Assembly (NCBI GenBank): GCA_035048485.1
Contig: CM068590.1
Location: 16,649,798-16,713,797 of the forward strand
Source of the DNA: Pteria penguin
Lineage: Eukaryota > Mollusca > Bivalvia > Pterioida > Pteriidae
Length of the DNA stretch: 64,000 bases
Direction: 5' to 3'
A program made the translations under genes and the position numbers. The notes under the pieces are model-generated. The model was not told the origin of the DNA and searched no databases. It worked only from the letters and a program-made list of their open reading frames with translations. Shown here one piece after another: positions 24,313 to 36,695 of this stretch; the stretch's first letter is position 1; each line of letters starts with the position of its first letter.

Positions 24313-24957
24313 GTTTCTAGCAAATATACAGAAAAAGAAATCATCCAAATGTTAGAGTTTCTTATAGATAATATGTTTGTGATATTTGGTGGGAAAGTGT
24401 TCCAACAGATTGTTGGCATTCCTTTGGGTACTAATTGCTCGCCTCTTCTGGCCGACATATTTTTGTACTCTTACGAAGCAGAATTCATTCAGTCTCTGCT
24501 CTCTAAAGGCAATAAACAATTAGCATCTCGGTTCAACGTTACATACAGATACATCGATGATGTTTTGTCGATCAAAAACTCTGTATTTGAGGATCACCCA
24601 AACATCATATATCCAAAGCAACTCGAGATAAAAGATACTATAGAGAGGACACTTCTGCTTCATACCTCGATATACTACTATCAATTAGTGACGATGGTTC
24701 ATTAGTAACCTCTCTCTATGACAAACGTGACGATTTGAATTTCATTATTACCAATTTCCCTTTTCTGAGTAGAAACATACCTTCCTCTCCCGCATATGAC
24801 GTCTTCATTTCACAACTTATACCCTTTGCCAGAACATGCTCTAAATACGAAAATTTCGTCCTGAGAGCGAGGCCTCTTGCAACAAAACTACTCTCAGAAG
24901 GATATATTGGTTGATTTTTGGTGCCATGATATATTGCATATTTGTATACACATTTAT
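24034..24957 (+). repeat. Direct 42-bp repeat flanking the RT fragment
   Basis: TTTTGGTGCCATGATATATT plus a further 22 bases occurs at 24034-24075 and again, with one or two changes, at 24916-24957. The two copies bracket a Penelope-like RT fragment. They may be pieces of a pseudo-LTR, which such elements often carry, or a local duplication. Confidence 0.65.
24313..24906 (+). pseudogene. Penelope-like (Naiad-type) reverse transcriptase fragment
   Basis: The frame 24349-24705 contains KVFQQIVGIPLGTNCSPLL (motif B region), LADIFLYSYEAEFIQSLL and YRYIDDVLSI with the catalytic Asp pair. A shift near 24650 breaks the frame. The following DNA still encodes YDKRDD, PSSPAYD and SQL-like segments in another frame, up to about 24905. 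Everything upstream of motif B is missing. It is close to, but distinct from, the copies at 39836-40945 and 57351-59592, and nearest to the + strand piece at 56799-57110. Confidence 0.85.
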
Positions 24958-25380
24958 CACAAAGGTGTTTTACAAAATACACACAACAAGCAATATTTGA
25001 AATGCCAAAACTTGAAAAGTATTTATCCAATTTTCAAAATCATTTTCATCAGAAAAGCAACCGCTTTCTTTTGCTTCAGAAATATTTCATTAAAGCCGAA
25101 TTCTGCACGTTACCTTGAACAAACTATCATTACATAGTTTATTTGTGACGTCATAGTTAATTCATGTTTGAAGGCCAATTTATTTATAATGTCATAATGA
25201 ACAAGTATGCCAAAATGTGGGATGTCTGACATTTCACGATCACTTAATGATAAGTGTAAATCATAGGGCCGTGAAGGTATATTTTAGCACTGTACAGTAG
25301 TCTCTGTATTGCTATAGCCATATACACAAATCAGAAAAGAAATTAATTTTGGACCCTAACATTTGTAGGTCAAAAAGTTT

Positions 25381-25474
25381 TTTGTCTAAATATGACACTA
25401 AACAGGAAATTGTCCCCTTCATTCAATGGATTATGAGATATGGTTTACCTTCAGTACTTCTTCGTTTTTGACTT
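25381..25474. mobile_element. Penelope-like 3' fragment joined to an inverted 5' fragment
   Basis: Bases 25381-25437 (TTTGTCTAAATATGACACTA and onward) match the 3' part of the + strand Penelope-like piece at about 57293-57350. From about 25438 the sequence switches to TATGGTTTACCTTCAGTACT, which matches 59480-59516, the 5' end of the minus-strand copy read in inverted sense. The junction of a 3' end with an inverted 5' end is the kind of composite insertion known for Penelope-like elements. Confidence 0.6.
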
Positions 25475-28400
25475 GTACATAATTTAATCTAGATATAAAA
25501 TTGAGGATAATTTATCACTTGAAATATTGGGAGATTTATTTTTAGGTTTACTGCTAAACTGAAAGAAATATAGAGTAGAGAGGTCACATTCATCTTTTAA
25601 TAATTTGATATTCCCATATGGGAAATCAATACGCTGAAGGCAATGTCATAACAGTATTATGGAGTAAATTTCAATTCAGACTGTGTTCAAGGCTTATAAA
25701 AATAAAATTTAATTGCCCTTTTTTACAATTGGTCTTCTTTATCTAGTAAGGTTTTTGAGATGTTACAAAGAGGAGAGGATGTGCGGCCAATGTGTTTGAA
25801 TACATGACTCTGGAAGCAGCCTAGTGTTGTTCTAACTTTCAACCTGCAAACCACAACAGAATATTTAACAGGATCTTTATAACTGTAACATATCAAAAAG
25901 TTGCTTTAGCTACTAATATAATGCAAACATACAAGTAATGCGAAATTGAGTTGAATTTAGTGTTCACGAAATATTAGACAAAAAGACGTACATTAGACTT
26001 TGAGAGAGGAACGATGCGTTTTTATACCAGGAATGCCACTGTAAATATAGATTTGTAGATGACACAAATATAATGGAGAGCAGCATATGGATGATTATCC
26101 CATCTTTGGCAAAATATTCGTTATTCGATTGGTCGAGAAGGACGCCACATGTCATTATATCATTTGTTGTTACCAAGTTAAGGTCAAGGTCATGATGATA
26201 AGAATCCTGCTCACCCCTTCTGACTTTGTCAATTTACTAGTTTTCATACAATCCATGTATTAGTCCTCACCATTCAGTCAGTGTTTCTCTTCATCTATGG
26301 CGCTTTGGTTTTCAGTCATCATTACAAATATTAAGTTGGTATTTGGTATTAAAGTTTATAATGATGAGTTAGAGGTTTTGTTTGATTTTAAATCAAGATG
26401 AGATATTTTTCAGAGTTATGCCCCCAGGAATTTGCTTTGTTAATGGTATGTTTTAGTATTTAGCCGGCCTTAATGCCGAAGGCATAAGCCAAGGCTATAG
26501 ACGCCGGGCGCGATTCTCCAAATGAGGCAGTCTAATTATAAGTTTTAAAGCCCTCTTTCTCACTCAGTGTGTTCTTGCGCTTCAAAACATAATCTCTGAT
26601 GTAATTTCTAGCGTTATAATATTCCGAACGCATTGAATCTTTATTGGATCATTAATTATATGTAACATTGCAAATAGAGATAACATGCGTGTAGACTGAA
26701 GTTACCTGTTCTTGCTTGATATCGCTGCGCGAAGAGGCAGGTTACCACTGCCATTCTGGAGAGACCTCTTCTACTCCAGCTGGTGTTAATATAGCATAGG
26801 CCATATGGGCAGATAACAAGCAGTACACACTGCGTGTAGATGTAATTCGTCTGTCGTAGCATGCAGAATAAATGTTATACAGTATTTGATGTAATTCATG
26901 AGAGGCGCTTGATATTTAGCGTCGAAAGGGATGTATAAATCTGAATTTAGGTACATACGTCCCAGGCGCCGATGATGAATTAATTATCAATATTTGTTGA
27001 TTCTGGACTAAATCAATGAAAAAAAACCCCCGAAATCCAGTGATACAAAAATAACCGAAACGCGTCACTGGAACCTCAGTCACTCTGGTTATGGTCACTG
27101 TCTAGATATTTTAAGATCTAGACAGGCATGGTATTGCTAAATGGTCTAATATTTGTGTACATGTGTATGTTAAGGGTTTCCATGTGCTTTTTGCCGATTC
27201 TAATTAAAGCGTCATACATAAACATTGGTATGGCGCTTTGTACTGCCCATTGCATTATCGCTTGGCAGAAAGAAAACGAGTACATGTATTGTTCCCTGTG
27301 TTGATTAGCATACCTGACATTATTCTCTCTTTAATTCTGCTCTTTATAGCGATAGATGACAGTTATATCTTTTATGTTCAAGAGTATAAAGCATGACAAG
27401 GGCAGTGTAACATTTAAAACAGTAATGAATCTATGGTTTTCATCATGATCAAGGGTAGATGCCATACCTCACAAGATATTTTATCAAATTTTTATCAATG
27501 ATAAGCTTCGTTTCACTATAATTGTTCTTCCATAATGAAATGTGTAAGTTCTTCTTTCCTTGAATTTATTATCAACTGTATTTTAACTTTAATCTTTTGC
27601 TACTTGACCAGTTACCAAGGACTTACTAAAAGGCCGGCTATCAGTACTGTAAGCTCCATCCCCAAGGAGATGGTATTCATCAGGAATATTCTGCAAAACT
27701 GACCTAGGCCATCCAGCGTCAACATCCATGAAACATAGGTGTGCATGGCAAACACCTTTTAATGAGATGTCCCATTTGATTTAAATAAAAATGGCATTCA
27801 AATTTTTATTTTCCCATGTTGAGAGAGGATGTTTATATTTAAGTTCATATTTGAAAAGCTTTGGTATGCTGGTGAAGGCACTTGGGGCATACTCCTACCG
27901 GTATTTCATTCATTCAGCGATACATTGTATATATTACAAATATTAAACAGAGATGTAGAAAAGTGTCAGACCTATCGGCATTTTGGACCAAAATATCTAA
28001 AAGACCTTGATCTTAGCTCGTACGTCTGTGGTCAGTGACTTAATTAATGAAGGTGAATTTCTTTGTCCAACTCGAATTTTCACATGATTAAATACATTAA
28101 GTGGTTCAGTTTCTACATGGTAGAGATTTTCCTCGTGGTAGAGTTGTGTAGTTGGATTTTACCTTAAGGGAGGATATTGAATCAGCACCTTGTTGTTCTT
28201 TTTATTAAGGACTTGGTCGAGTTAAACCGATCAGTAAGACCAAGGCAAAATTTAGACGTTTACAAACACCACAGCCAACTAATGCTTGTTTTCAGCAGGA
28301 CGACCGTGTTGCTGTTCAGGATTTAATGAACTTCTTGTCATGATTCTGTGTAAAAGAATCTCAAAACTGGACCTGGATAACATAAAATGACTTAAATTTA

Positions 28401-28629
28401 TATAAACTATAATAACAGATTTAACATTATTTGTTACAGAAATGCGTGTCTATTTTTTAAACAACCATAAAAATAATTCATCTTCATCAGAATTTAATGG
28501 CTCAACCGCATCGTCTAAAACACTCCAACAATGAATGATTGTAAGGAAGCGGTGAACCACGCTACCTAAGGAACCACCTAAGGATCACCACCCATGGGTC
28601 CGCCAATGAATTGCTACAGTGGGGAGCTG
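25475..28629. other. Non-coding stretch, no gene recognised
   Basis: Frames of 60-70 codons occur (25964-26176 minus, 27829-28038 plus) without motifs. Near 26460-26500 a small palindrome (TTAATGCCGAAGGCATAA) is visible. AT-rich throughout. Confidence 0.5.
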
Positions 28630-29520
28630 TCCAAACATAACATTATGTTAACGTCGCGTTAACGTGAATTTTGCTTTCCTCCTGCGCTCAGGACTGCTTA
28701 GCACACGCGTTTGCGTTAACGCAGATTTTCTCGTTAACTTAATTTCGAGACCGCGTTCATGCGATTGGCTACCGCATGAACGTGCTTGATAGCCACGTTC
28801 GCTTGCCTACTACTTAAAACTTACATATATATGTGCATAGAGAAGGATTTGAATGAGAATCGATATATTCATTGTATATTTAAATATAAAAACATATTAC
28901 TGTGCATATGGACACCCTTACGAGTTAAGGGATGAATTTTAAATATATTTAACACAATTTCCGAACATTGAATATATTAGAAAATTTATTCGTATTTTAG
29001 GATAATGATGATAATAATAATAATAATTATGAAATTAATAAAAATAATAATAATGATTCATATATTATGAAAAATAGCTAAATTAAAACAATAATAATAA
29101 ATAAGAATAAATGTATAAATAAACTATGAATAAATAAACAAATAAGAAATAAATACATGTAATTAAAAATAAACAGATAAAATAGAATTATAATGTAATT
29201 ATCTTAGATTCTTTTGCAGTACAGTATAAACTGACAAAATTTTTCATAAAATCCTTAGTGCATGTCTACGCGGATTTTTCCATTATTATATTACATATGA
29301 AACACTTAATGCGGGGGTATTTGCGGTAATTTAGTTAGATCCCTTTTATTTCCTTCATCCGTACCATTGCATAGAAAATTACAAATATAGGCACGTGAAC
29401 GTGCGACTAGCGCACGCGGGAATAAATGGTGCACGCGCGTCCGGTCGAGCAGTCTTAGCACGTGTGCTAAAGCAGTCCTCGTGACCGCTTATCGCGTTAA
29501 CAATTAACTTTGGTGTAGCC
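28630..29520. repeat. CpG-richer ends with inverted GTTAAC/GCACACG words, possible TIR element
   Basis: The left end (28640-28800) contains GCGTTAACGTGAAT, GGACTGCTTAGCACACGCG and GTTCATGCGATTGG / CCGCATGAACGTGC, itself a hairpin. The right end (29395-29515), reversed, contains GTTAACGCGAT and GGACTGCTTTAGCACACGTG. Between them lies a very AT-rich core with (AAT)n/(AAATA)n words at 29005-29180. This suggests a non-autonomous DNA element or foldback, but the ends are diverged and no target-site duplication was found. Confidence 0.45.
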
Positions 29521-31542
29521 ATTTTGATTCAGGATTGTGGACATATGACAGTAATTGTTGACATTTTGAAACAGGATACCGAGTTTCGTTACAATTAAAT
29601 GAACATTTTAGTAACGATAACAGCCAAACTCGCAATGAGGCTCTGTCCTAGTTGCCGCAGTGTAAACATACGCTTACAAATCTAGCAATCATTACATGAA
29701 AGGTGTTAGTTAAAGTGTAAATTTGAATATTTTTCTAGAAATAAATGATAACTTGTTTTGTTAATGTCCTCTTGATAAAACAATTCGGAAAAATACCAAC
29801 GAACTCTTGAGTTCGATATCAGCCGTAAAAGAAAATGTGTCACAGGAAATGGAGGTCAGTTTTTGATCGACTGGTGGGTGTGTCATTGTTCCCACTATGT
29901 TTTCTTCCGAACTGATGAGTTTCCTTTCCACATGGCACACCAAAACGTACTGGAGATGTAAAATAAAGAGCTAGAACTACAAGTAGGAGGCAAAAGCACG
30001 TGTGATGCGAGTTATGTTGGATTGAAACCTTCCAATTTTCATATGAGCACTTGAAATAATTATCAATCAAATAAAATCGAATAGTATGTTTGGAAAGATA
30101 TTTATTTTTTAATATTTTTTGAGTGGTAAACCTCGTGTGAAGATTCAAACGCCGAAGAGCGCCGCTGAATAATATGATATCAGTATGTAAGAGTTATCGC
30201 CCGTAATGACGGTCGGAGGAAATGAGGTCGTTGACAGTGGCAATAATACATGTATGCAAGGTATGAGATCTGACTCCGTTGTATAACAAAATCCATCACA
30301 AAAACAACAAGCAGACAAAATGACAGAGAAACTGCTTTGAACGTCTGTCTGTTCGATATGGCTGTCCGACTGTCTATTTTAATTGTGTCTAAGCTGTAAT
30401 TTCGACATCCTAATATTATACCCCCCACTAACAAAGATGCGGGGGCATACTGGTTTTACCATGTCTGTCTATCTGTCTGTAGATACCATCATTTCCATGC
30501 CCTATGCTCCAACTCCGACCCATTTCAACGTAGAATGATGTGACTTTATATACAGATAACACTTGGCCTAATGAGAATCTTATTGATCTGAGGCCATGTG
30601 TCAAGGTCATTGACCCAGTGTCTTGAAAATGCTTTGTGAACTCCTCAACTCCAAGGTTATGTTGAGTGAAAGTTTTTGGACACTGTTCAGACTTTACATT
30701 TGGCTGCTAAAACGGATAAAGATAAGTTGCTTGAAAAAAAGTGTTATATACACCCGTAGGTGTCTCATTACTACCTCAAGGTCACCTCAGAGGTCAAGGT
30801 CATACAGAAGAAAATTTGGCAACACTGTCTGGGCCATACCTATTACTGCTAACCTTGTTGTAGCAAGTTTTAAGACAAGGAACACAATTTTGCTGACATT
30901 CTGCATGATTTATAATTTTGGCACTCACAGTTATCACCCTTGGTGACTTTGATCGGCCATAACTTTTTTATTCGTTGACATATCTCGTTTCTTATTTCAC
31001 CAAATGATTGCATTTGAACTGATCTTTCCAATGATACCAAACATTATGTATTTTCTGTGAAAGAAAAATATCACCTGTGATCGTTAATTATAGTTTTGTG
31101 CTATTTACAAGTGTTGTAATTATTGTTGTAAGCAGGTGGCTTCGTAGAGATTAGTTTCATTGCTGCAAAATTATAGTAAATTATTTATACTTTGATAATA
31201 AATGCACAGTGAAAAATACAATAATTTCAGACCCAGTCCCAGACCAGACCAAGATCAAGATGGAGACAGACTTGATTTAAACACTTAATATAGAAGATCC
31301 TCGTACTGCCTGGTCTACCCCTTTTGGTAACCCACGAAGCCACTACATCTACATTGTATATTGCTTCGAGTATATTGCTTTGTTGATTTCATTAAAAGTA
31401 TAAAACTTTCTGACTCTTATATTTGTCGCATAAACACAACGCATTTCGAGGTACTACGCTACATGATGCCATCTTAATACAGACGAAATATCAACTTCCG
31501 ATTCAGGTTCTAGAACGGGTCGGATTGATTCTACAAATGGAA
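29521..31542. other. Non-coding interval with a dispersed repeat
   Basis: At 30421-30960 a repeat starts CCCCCCACTAACAAAGATGC, followed by GTCTGTCTATCTGTCTGT and later AAGGTCATTGACCCAGTG. It resembles a repeat class widespread in bivalve genomes (from memory). A 107-codon frame inside it (30623-30946) lacks motifs and is treated as chance. Nothing else is recognised. Confidence 0.5.
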
Positions 31543-31632
31543 CGTACCCTGCAGGTTTTAATACGACGTCATGATACCCTGCAGTTTTTGATTTGTGACA
31601 TCACGATACCCTACATGGTTTTGGTAACATCT
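31543..31632. repeat. Minisatellite, ~32-bp unit with GATACCCTGCAG
   Basis: Three imperfect units of about 32 bp share the core (A/C)G(T/A)ACCCTGCAGTTTTTGAT followed by GACGTCAT or GACATCAC. The same unit occurs twice at 48664-48735, 17 kb away. An open frame across it (31423-31809) is a by-product of the repeat. Confidence 0.75.
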
Positions 31633-32309
31633 GGCAGTGAAACTTTATTAGTGGGGCGGCTTGTGCTTAAATTCCACCAAAATAGTTCTTTTTGTGATAC
31701 AAGCATGAAAATTTGTAGGAATAATCTTCTGATAGTATATTATCAATATAGACTGTGTGCCAACTGGATTTTCCTACCATTTCAAAATGGTGGCCAAAAT
31801 TCAAAATGACGGCTGAATTGGATGCATGGTTAACTAAGGGTTATTTTGCGATTTCGTCTGAATCATTTATGAAATTTCTTCCTTGAGGCTCTTTAACATT
31901 TAAACTTTTAAATAACAATTGTTTCTGGCCTGTTACTCATGTCCATTGGTCTTAATACGAAAAATTAATTCATAATCCATGAGTTAGTTGTTTACAAAAC
32001 TCATGCAACATTTTTGCCTCAAAACTTGGCATGGTGTCAGTTTTGTGGGAATTTGGGTGACACAAAGGGCACCTTTCTTCCTCTTTCTGTTTGTCAAATA
32101 CAGAGTAATTCCAAAATTATCATCAGAAAACGAAAATGGCGCCCTCTGACAGAGATTTCTGTCTTTAAGCGTAATACGTGCACACGTGCATGGACTATAA
32201 TTACAAGTGGATAACCCACCAGTCTGTCTGCTTTGCAGTTCCGATTTATAGCCGTACGTGCAAATGGTTGAATAATAAAGTAATTGATTGTTTTCAGTTC
32301 TAAATTGAA

Positions 32310-35300
32310 ATGTCAAAAAGAATTCGTTTGTCAACATCTCCCGACGACGAAAGGAAACTGATTGGTCTTAATGCCTTTTATGTCAGAGAGACAAAGATGA
32401 AGCATTGATGTCACCCTCCGATCCTTTGGACCAAAGCAAATCGGGTTATACCCTGCTTGCAAAGAATATACCCGAGTTCAAATGCTTGAATGAAATGCCA
32501 ATCCATGCAGACATTCGACGCAATGATGATGGCCAGGGCATTGATGCAACTTTAGTAAAGAATAATGGAAAGTACCATCATTCTTGCAGAATAATGTTCA
32601 GCAATACAAAACTACAAGGGCGAGAAAAAGGAGATCTGTTGAGATTGAAGTCGAAAGTGGTTCATCAAATTTCATCAGAAAAAAGAGTTCGAAGCAGATG
32701 GAGAAACCACTTATTGCAAAGTGCTTTTTATGTGAAGACGAAGGTAACATATCGGACATGAGAGAGGCAATGGCCATGCAGCTGAACGAAAGACTAAACC
32801 GATGCGCAATAACATTACAAGATCAAAAACTGCTTGCAAAATTAAGTTCAGGTGATGTTGTAGCACAAGAGTTTAAATATCATCCAAAATGTTTGACAGC
32901 ACTGTATAACAGAGAAAGAAAGGCACTACGGGACCATGAAATGTCAGTGGAAAAAGAAACTGCGAGTATGGTGATGAACCTGCATTTGCAGAACTGATTT
33001 CACGCACAGTAAAATCACAAAGAGCTAATCCGGGAGGTATTGTTTTCAAACTTGCTGATCTTAGCTTGAAACACGACGTCGCGAATTTACGTATCCGTCG
33101 ATTTCAACAAAATTAAATAAAACCAAATTGAAAGACAGAATCTTATCAAAGATACCAGATACAAGAATACCATAGAGGACGTGAAGTGGTACTAGTGTTT
33201 GAGAAAGATATTGGACAAGCAGTTATCACCGTCTGTGAATTTACTGATGCTATTTATTAGGAAAGGCAGCAGAGATAGTTCGCAAGGAAATGTGTCAGCA
33301 CAAGGTTAAATTCACTGGTAAATTTAGCGACGAATCATTGTCAGAAGCTGTTCCAAGTTCTTTGTTAGAACTGGTCTCAATGATTCAGCATGGACCTGAT
33401 ATCGAATCCCAACTTGAAAACGGGATCACTGATTCTGATCTTGCCATTGCTCAGTTGTTGCTTTTTAATTACCATAAAAGCCAACTAAAGGCACTAGTAT
33501 TCACCAGAGACACTCTGGAGATCGTGAACCTCCTGTTTGTAAAGACACGAAAACGCAATCTAATAGATATTCTATTTCAACATGGTATTTGTATTTCGTA
33601 TGACCGTGTGCTGGAAATCTCTACAATGCTTGGTGATAGTGTACTTCAGAAATATTTAAAATAAGGTGTTGTCTGTCCACCAGATTTACACAAGGACACC
33701 CTTCACTACCTTAGCTGTCGATAAAATTGATCACAATCCTTCTTTTACAACGGCAATGACATCATTTCATGGAACAGGAATATCTATTTTTCAACAACCT
33801 TCTATTAGTGATAATACAGAGACGTGAATTTCCGCTTATTCACATATGCTCATTAAACATAAACTAACTTCGAAAAAAGTATCGAATCTCCCTGATATGT
33901 ACACAAATGTACCACCTGCTTTTCTAAAAACAAAACCATCACTTCCAATAGTGCAAACACCTATTAAACGTCAGAACCAAGATTACTTGTTACATAACCA
34001 CAAGTATGAGTTTGGCATCAGTTTGTTAGTTTGACACAAGAAGTCTTAAATCTAGAGACAGTATCGTGGTCATCATACCACTCTTTGCGAGGTAGGGGTC
34101 CTCATGTTAAAGTCAGGAAAACATCATTACTTCCTTTGTTGCAGGATCAGGCACACTTTGTGTCGACAATTAAACATGTCATGGATAAAATACGAGAGGT
34201 CACTAATTTCCTAAATCACACTCAAACTCCAGTTAGGACAGCAGACCGACCATTGTTTGTTCTTGCAAGACAGATACAATGGCAGTGGCCAGACATCTAT
34301 GGTGAAGATAAATTTGTGATAATGTTTGGAGGTTTGCACATAGAAATGGCTGCTTTGAAACTATTGGGTGCTTTACTGAAGGGATCTGGTTAGGTAACAG
34401 CTTTGACTGAGGCAGAAATTGCATCTTCAGGATCTGCTGAATCTTTCCTAACAGTTTCAAACGTTGCAAAGACGAGACAAATTCATCAGATAACGGCTTG
34501 TAGTCTGCATAAATTGATGAAACCAGCATTTAAGAATGCTACCGAGGATCAAATAAACATAGAAGACATTGCTGTCAATGATATGTTAGAATGGTTTTCA
34601 TTGCGCGAGAGAGAATTTCCTCAATTTCAATTTTGGGGTTTGATATTGAATTTGGAATTACTAGTCCTTTCGTTTACCATATCAGGAAAGTGATTTTCGT
34701 CTCTACATTGAAAGTCTTTCAGGTCTTATTCCCTGTATGCCAGATGGCTGCTTATTCACATTCGGGACATGTTATCTCTTGAAAAATCCTGATGTCTATG
34801 ACGAATATCAAAAAGGTAACTTTTCCGTCAAGAAAACAGAGAGAAGGATTTCATGCATTGCTATTGATCAAGCACATGAGCAGAATAATGCACTTGTAAA
34901 AGGTGATGGTGGCGCAATCGGCTTGACAGATTTTTTCAGCTCTTAGGAGGTGGATGAAGGCTGGAACAGAGATCAGCAGAGTGGTTGAAGAGTTTTCAAA
35001 AGCAAATAGTAATGTGAAAGTGAGACATTTAAAGCACCATGAAGAAACTCATTCTGCTCAAAAACAATTCTTTGAAAAAGTCCGTAAGCTTGTGGCAGTA
35101 TTTGAGGAAATGGGAAATCCATTTGATGAAGAGTCAAAAGATCTGTATGCTATTGATTCCAAAGATGTTGCAGAACGCAATGTTTCAGAATCGCTTCAGA
35201 AACTATTAGAAGTTGGTCTACACCAGTATGATCTTTTCATAAAACGTATTAACGATACTGAAATGTCTGGATTCTATTACGAAGAATAAATTTCCTTTTG

Positions 35301-36695
35301 TTTGGTTCCAAATCGAAGTTAAACTCTATTGCCACAGAGACAAAGGTAGCTAGTTTGAAAGATGAATGCAGTTTGTTCTCATTTATATTCATGTATTGCA
35401 TAGCTCCATGGTGACTTCTGCCACATAACTGAGCCAGTAACTCCTCTTTTTTCTTTCAAGATTATTCATTTCTTGCCAAAGTAGACAATGTGATTTGGAA
35501 GACTTCTTCAGACACGAAAATCAGAAGTTTCCACCATCAATATCACAGAATGGAAATCTGAATTTTGGTACAAAGTCACAACTTATGCCAATATTAGAAA
35601 GTAATGTACAAATTCCCGTAGCTGCACCACCTGCAGACACTCTCGTAATCGATGGAGCTGCTTTGGTTTACTCGAAACAACCAGGATAATGTAAAACATT
35701 TGATGAGTATGCCAATGATGTGATTTTGCCTTGTGTAGAACACTGTGGACATCATCACCGGAGGATAGATATTGTTTTTGACGAATACCACGAGGATAGT
35801 TTGAAAGGCGAAACTAGACGCAAACGAGGATCGGGTGAAAGAAGAAAAGTAACTTCCAACAGTAGACCACCAAAGTCTTGGAACACATTCTTAAGATGTG
35901 ATGAAAATAAAAGTGAACTTTTTCGTTTCCTTGCTGAAAAACTGTCTGGGCTGAAGTGTGAAACGGACATAATTGCGACTCGAGAGGACCATGTTGTAAC
36001 AAACAACAATGTTGATGTTTCACATAGATCACCGTGTAATCACGAAGAAGCAGACACCGGAATGTTTCTCCATGCAAAAGATGCAGCGGATAAAGGAAGT
36101 GAGAGTGTTATGTTGGTGAGTTCGGATACAGATGTTGTTGTCCTAGGTGTCTCAATGTTTGATCAATTAGATATTGACAGATTCTGGGTTACATTTGGCA
36201 AAGGAAATGACCTAAGATGGATCCCTTTACACGACATATCAAACTCTCTGGGACCAAGAACTAGATCACTGCCATTTTTTCACGCTATTTCCGGTTGTGA
36301 TACAGTCTCTGCATTTTCGGTAAAGGGAAGAAAACATGTTGGCAGGCTTGGAATGTATATCAGGAGGCAACGGAGGTTTTTAGTATGTTAAGCGTCCCTA
36401 TAGAAAAAAAATGTCTTCTGAAAACATGACGATCATTGAATAATTTGTTATTGTGATGTATGATCGGTCAAGTTCAACTAACAAACTTGACGAAGCAAGA
36501 CTTGATTTATTCGCACGAAAACAAAAACCATACAATGTCATACCACCATCCCGGACAGCTTTAGTTGACCATGTAAAACGAGCTGTTCTGCAAGCAGGCC
36601 ATATTTGGGGTCAATGCCTCAATCGGATGATGAAATTGTACTTTGTAGTTGTACTTGTGACGGAATTTGAGTCGATAAACTGTCAAAATAAGTAA
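32310..36695 (+). pseudogene. Pseudogene of a large multicopy invertebrate protein: Cys-rich N-part, inferred PIN/FEN-like nuclease C-part
   Basis: Eleven or more frames in one direction form a single decayed, apparently intronless coding region. It starts at ATG 32310 (MSKRIRLSTSP). A one-base shift near 32360 hides a CLLCQ Cys pair, and KCFLCEDEG near 32718 with YHPKC near 32880 gives a second. The middle holds ICISYDRVLEIS (33590), TPVRTADRPLF (34225), DKFVIMFGGLHIEMA (34310), FPQFQFWGL (34617), SCIAIDQAHEQNNALVKGDG (34850) and HEETHSAQKQFF (35041). The C-part has VIDGAALV (35649), PCNHEEADTGMFLHA (36035), SSDTDVVVLGV (36120) and SGCDTVSAF (36290). From memory, uncharacterised proteins with this order are numerous in molluscs and other invertebrates. 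The spaced acidic residues (EEAD, DTD, GCD) resemble the PIN/FEN nuclease pattern; that assignment is inference. Numerous breaks make this copy dead. Confidence 0.65.
35390..35468 (+). repeat. 75-bp insert in the pseudogene, inverted copy at 38786-38866
   Basis: The stretch TATTCATGTATTGCATAGCT to TTTTTTCTTTCAAG interrupts coding-like text (before it CSLF, after it ISCQ-like codons). Its reverse complement is present at 38786-38866 with only a few changes. It begins just before a GT and ends in a pyrimidine tract plus AAG, so it could imitate a mini-intron, but the distant copy argues for a small mobile or duplicated repeat. Confidence 0.6.

Noticed and set aside
31423..31809. 128-codon open frame
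   Set aside because: It runs through minisatellite units and a dispersed repeat, and the peptide has no domain and follows the repeat period.
35390..35468. Genuine 68-bp intron in the pseudogene
   Set aside because: The ends look right, but the same sequence is present inverted at 38786-38866 outside any gene, and the host copy is otherwise intronless. Kept as a repeat.
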